A stretch of 6,347 nt of DNA from an uncultured Actinomycetes bacterium. Its GTDB lineage: Bacteria > Actinomycetota > Actinomycetes > S36-B12. The notes below the pieces were generated by a model. It saw nothing but the letters and a program-made list of their open reading frames with translations. It did not search any database and was not told where the DNA came from. The DNA is taken from NCBI GenBank assembly GCA_937902285.1, contig CALGTB010000148.1:1-6347 (forward strand). Direction: 5' to 3'. Within the stretch, counting starts at the first letter, position 1. Every line of letters starts with the position of its first letter. Positions 4,655 to 6,347 of the stretch are shown in pieces. Position numbers and translations under genes: made by a program.

Positions 4655-6347
4655 ATGGGCGAGGAGGTGCGCACCATCGACGCCGTCCTTCTCGTCGCCT
4701 ACCTCGCACTTCCGGTGATCGCCTTCGTCCGCGTGCGCAATCTCAGCTGGCTGGCCATCCACCTCGCAGTGACGGTCTCACTCGCCGGAGTGATCGTCGG
4801 GTTCGCCCGCGATCACGGGCACCTCTGGACGATGACGCAGCTGCAGTATGTGCTGCTCGCGGCGCTGGCGGTCGTGGTGCTCCTCGCCTGGCTGAGGCCG
4901 GCACCCAAGCGCCAGTCGTTCCGCCGTCAGGCCGCCACCGTGCTGCTCCCGATGGCCTTCGTCGTGGTGGCGGTCACCGTCGTGACGACGTTCCTGACGG
5001 AGCGGCCGGCGTTCTACAACCCACTCAGCTATCTCATCGGCCACTCCGTCGCCGAGGACAACGCCAAGTGGCTCGACTTCACGTCGCAGCTGGCCTCCGG
5101 CAATCCGATCGAGCAGGCCGTGTCGCTGGGCGGACCCCTCCAGCTGATGATCGTGTTCGTCGCCACGGCGCTGTCGGTGCTCTCGATGGTTCTGCTCGGC
5201 GGCGTCAACGAGGTCGCGGTCGCCGCCAACACGGTGGTCTTCTCCGAGTTCCTCATGGTCGCCCTGGTCCCCCTCGCCCTGGCCCCGATCGCGGAGATGC
5301 GTCGGCGCCGCGGGGGAGCAGCGCAGTCGCACGGCTCCGGCACGAAGGGTCAGGCCTGGATCCCCTGGCCGATGGTCGTGCTCGCCGCGCTCGTCGTGGG
5401 ATCGGCCAGCCTCCTGGTCACCGGCTTCGGCCATCTCACCCTGCAGTTCACCTTCCTCATCATGGTGCTCTGGTCGGCCACGTTCCTCGCCAACCCGAAG
5501 CTGCCCCGGGCGCGGCTGCTCACGTCGCTGGTCGTCGCTGCGGGCGTCACCGTCTGGCTGCCGCTCAACGTGCTCGCGATCGTCGTCCTCGCTGGCACGC
5601 TCGCCGTCCTGGCCGCGCGTCCGCTGCGGCGCGGGCTGCGGGCGCTGGATGGGGTGGGTGCGGCCATCTGGCTGGCCTTCGCCGTGTGCTTGTGGGAGCC
5701 CATCACCAGCAGCCTCGTGTACTTCCTGGGCACGTCGACGGCGTCGGGCGGAGTCGACCTTCCGCGGGTGGTTGCCGGCGCGGGGGGCGCGGTCAGTGCC
5801 TCCGTCGGGGCGCTCGTCCACGCGCCAGGCTGGGCCACCCGCCTCATCAACCTGGACGAGAACTCGCTCTTCAGCAGTGCGGGAGGCACGGAGCAGGCCG
5901 GCCCGATCCTGGCTGGCTTCGCCGTCGTGTCCGTCGTGGCTGCTGTCGTCGTGCTCTCACGGCTCAACGCCGCGACGGATCGGTCGACCTACGTGCGCTT
6001 CGTGCCCGTGGGACTGCTGTCGGGCTTCGCCGTCGCCCTCACCATGCTCGACCTGTGGACCACAGGTGAAGGACCGCACTACGGATCGCTGAAGTTCCTG
6101 TTCATGACCGTCGTGGTCGTGCTCGGCACCACGCTGCCCTTCGCCCTGCTGGCGCTTGATCCCGCTCGACTCGGCATGAGCCCGGCGCGCTGGGCAGGAG
6201 TCGGCGGCGTCGTCATCCTGCTGGTCGTCGACACGATGCTGCCGCGGGCCGCTGCCGCCATCCGCCCGGCCCAGTGGTCGCCGCCCATCCCGTTCGACAA
6301 CCCCGCGAGCTACTGGTGGCCCGCCGACGTGAGGGACGAGGCCGTGC
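4655..6347 (+). CDS. Large multi-pass membrane protein, putative GT-C-like glycosyltransferase (3' partial)
   Basis: An open frame of 564 codons runs from ATG4655 to the right edge with no stop; almost every codon ends in G or C. About 14 hydrophobic helices can be read (roughly 8-26, 33-50, 63-80, 94-114, 162-182, 190-213, 236-257, 260-279, 288-321, 332-358, 416-434, 448-466, 480-500, 514-530). A polar tail (531 on, PFDNPASYWWPADVRDEAV) follows and is probably external. The loop after helix 4 carries AEDNAKWLDFTSQLASGN (133-150), resembling the catalytic acidic loop of GT-C enzymes and matching the minus-strand GT-C protein in spacing. A later loop has GEGPHYGSLKF (471-481). I do not recognise a named family. 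GT-C transferase in glycan export or assembly is inferred; a flippase/polymerase-like role remains possible. GTG4667 is an alternative start. A competing frame at 4609-6069 is Arg/Pro/Gly-rich noise. Confidence 0.8.
   Translation, partial: MGEEVRTIDAVLLVAYLALPVIAFVRVRNLSWLAIHLAVTVSLAGVIVGFARDHGHLWTMTQLQYVLLAALAVVVLLAWLRPAPKRQSFRRQAATVLLPMAFVVVAVTVVTTFLTERPAFYNPLSYLIGHSVAEDNAKWLDFTSQLASGNPIEQAVSLGGPLQLMIVFVATALSVLSMVLLGGVNEVAVAANTVVFSEFLMVALVPLALAPIAEMRRRRGGAAQSHGSGTKGQAWIPWPMVVLAALVVGSASLLVTGFGHLTLQFTFLIMVLWSATFLANPKLPRARLLTSLVVAAGVTVWLPLNVLAIVVLAGTLAVLAARPLRRGLRALDGVGAAIWLAFAVCLWEPITSSLVYFLGTSTASGGVDLPRVVAGAGGAVSASVGALVHAPGWATRLINLDENSLFSSAGGTEQAGPILAGFAVVSVVAAVVVLSRLNAATDRSTYVRFVPVGLLSGFAVALTMLDLWTTGEGPHYGSLKFLFMTVVVVLGTTLPFALLALDPARLGMSPARWAGVGGVVILLVVDTMLPRAAAAIRPAQWSPPIPFDNPASYWWPADVRDEAV

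Noticed and set aside
4778..5821. Minus-strand frame (347 codons) opposite the membrane gene
   Set aside because: The highly charged, low-complexity product (Asp/Glu/Arg/His/Gln) is typical of the antisense of a GC-rich hydrophobic gene.
4609..6069. Long plus-strand frame (486 codons) over the right-hand membrane gene
   Set aside because: The product is Arg/Gly/Pro-rich without hydrophobic pattern or motifs. The adjacent frame from 4655 has strong G/C third positions and clear membrane helices.
1..6347. CRISPR arrays, tRNAs, insertion sequences, toxin-antitoxin or defence genes
   Set aside because: No spaced repeat arrays, cloverleaf-like sequence, transposase motifs or terminal inverted repeats were seen. 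All convincing genes fit surface-glycan assembly.

Overview
The window is about two-thirds G+C. Its genuine reading frames end nearly every codon in G or C, and all three minus-strand genes start with GTG and are packed with 4-nt overlaps. This points to a high-GC actinobacterium; a Nocardioides- or Aeromicrobium-like genus would fit, but nothing here fixes the genus. There are no tRNA or rRNA genes, CRISPR arrays, insertion sequences or phage genes.

Layout: (a) 1-84 (+) is the last 27 codons of an unrecognised gene. (b) 85-185 is a short intergenic gap with weak repeats. (c) 186-929 (+) is a class I SAM-dependent methyltransferase with a hydrophobic C-terminal insertion. (d) 926-4637 (-) is a three-gene operon, read from right to left: a GT4-type glycosyltransferase (4637-3390), a divergent GT-A-like glycosyltransferase (3393-2440) and a polytopic GT-C-type glycosyltransferase (2443-926). 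Its genes are joined by two GTGA stop/start overlaps, and its last gene meets the methyltransferase tail to tail at a shared CTAG. (e) 4638-4654 is a 17-bp divergent gap. (f) 4655-6347 (+) is a very large multi-pass membrane protein that runs off the right edge; I read it as a second, unusual GT-C-like enzyme.

Taken together this is part of a cell-surface polysaccharide or glycolipid assembly locus. The likely division of labour (inference) is that the two soluble glycosyltransferases build an oligosaccharide on a lipid carrier in the cytoplasm, the methyltransferase decorates or caps a sugar at the membrane face, and the polytopic proteins transfer sugars from polyprenyl-phosphate donors outside the membrane. 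The sequence does not reveal the glycan. The point most worth a second look is the shared loop signature (acidic residue, then ASGN at identical spacing) in the two otherwise dissimilar membrane proteins. It suggests that the unrecognised right-hand protein is a GT-C enzyme with extra N-terminal membrane helices.
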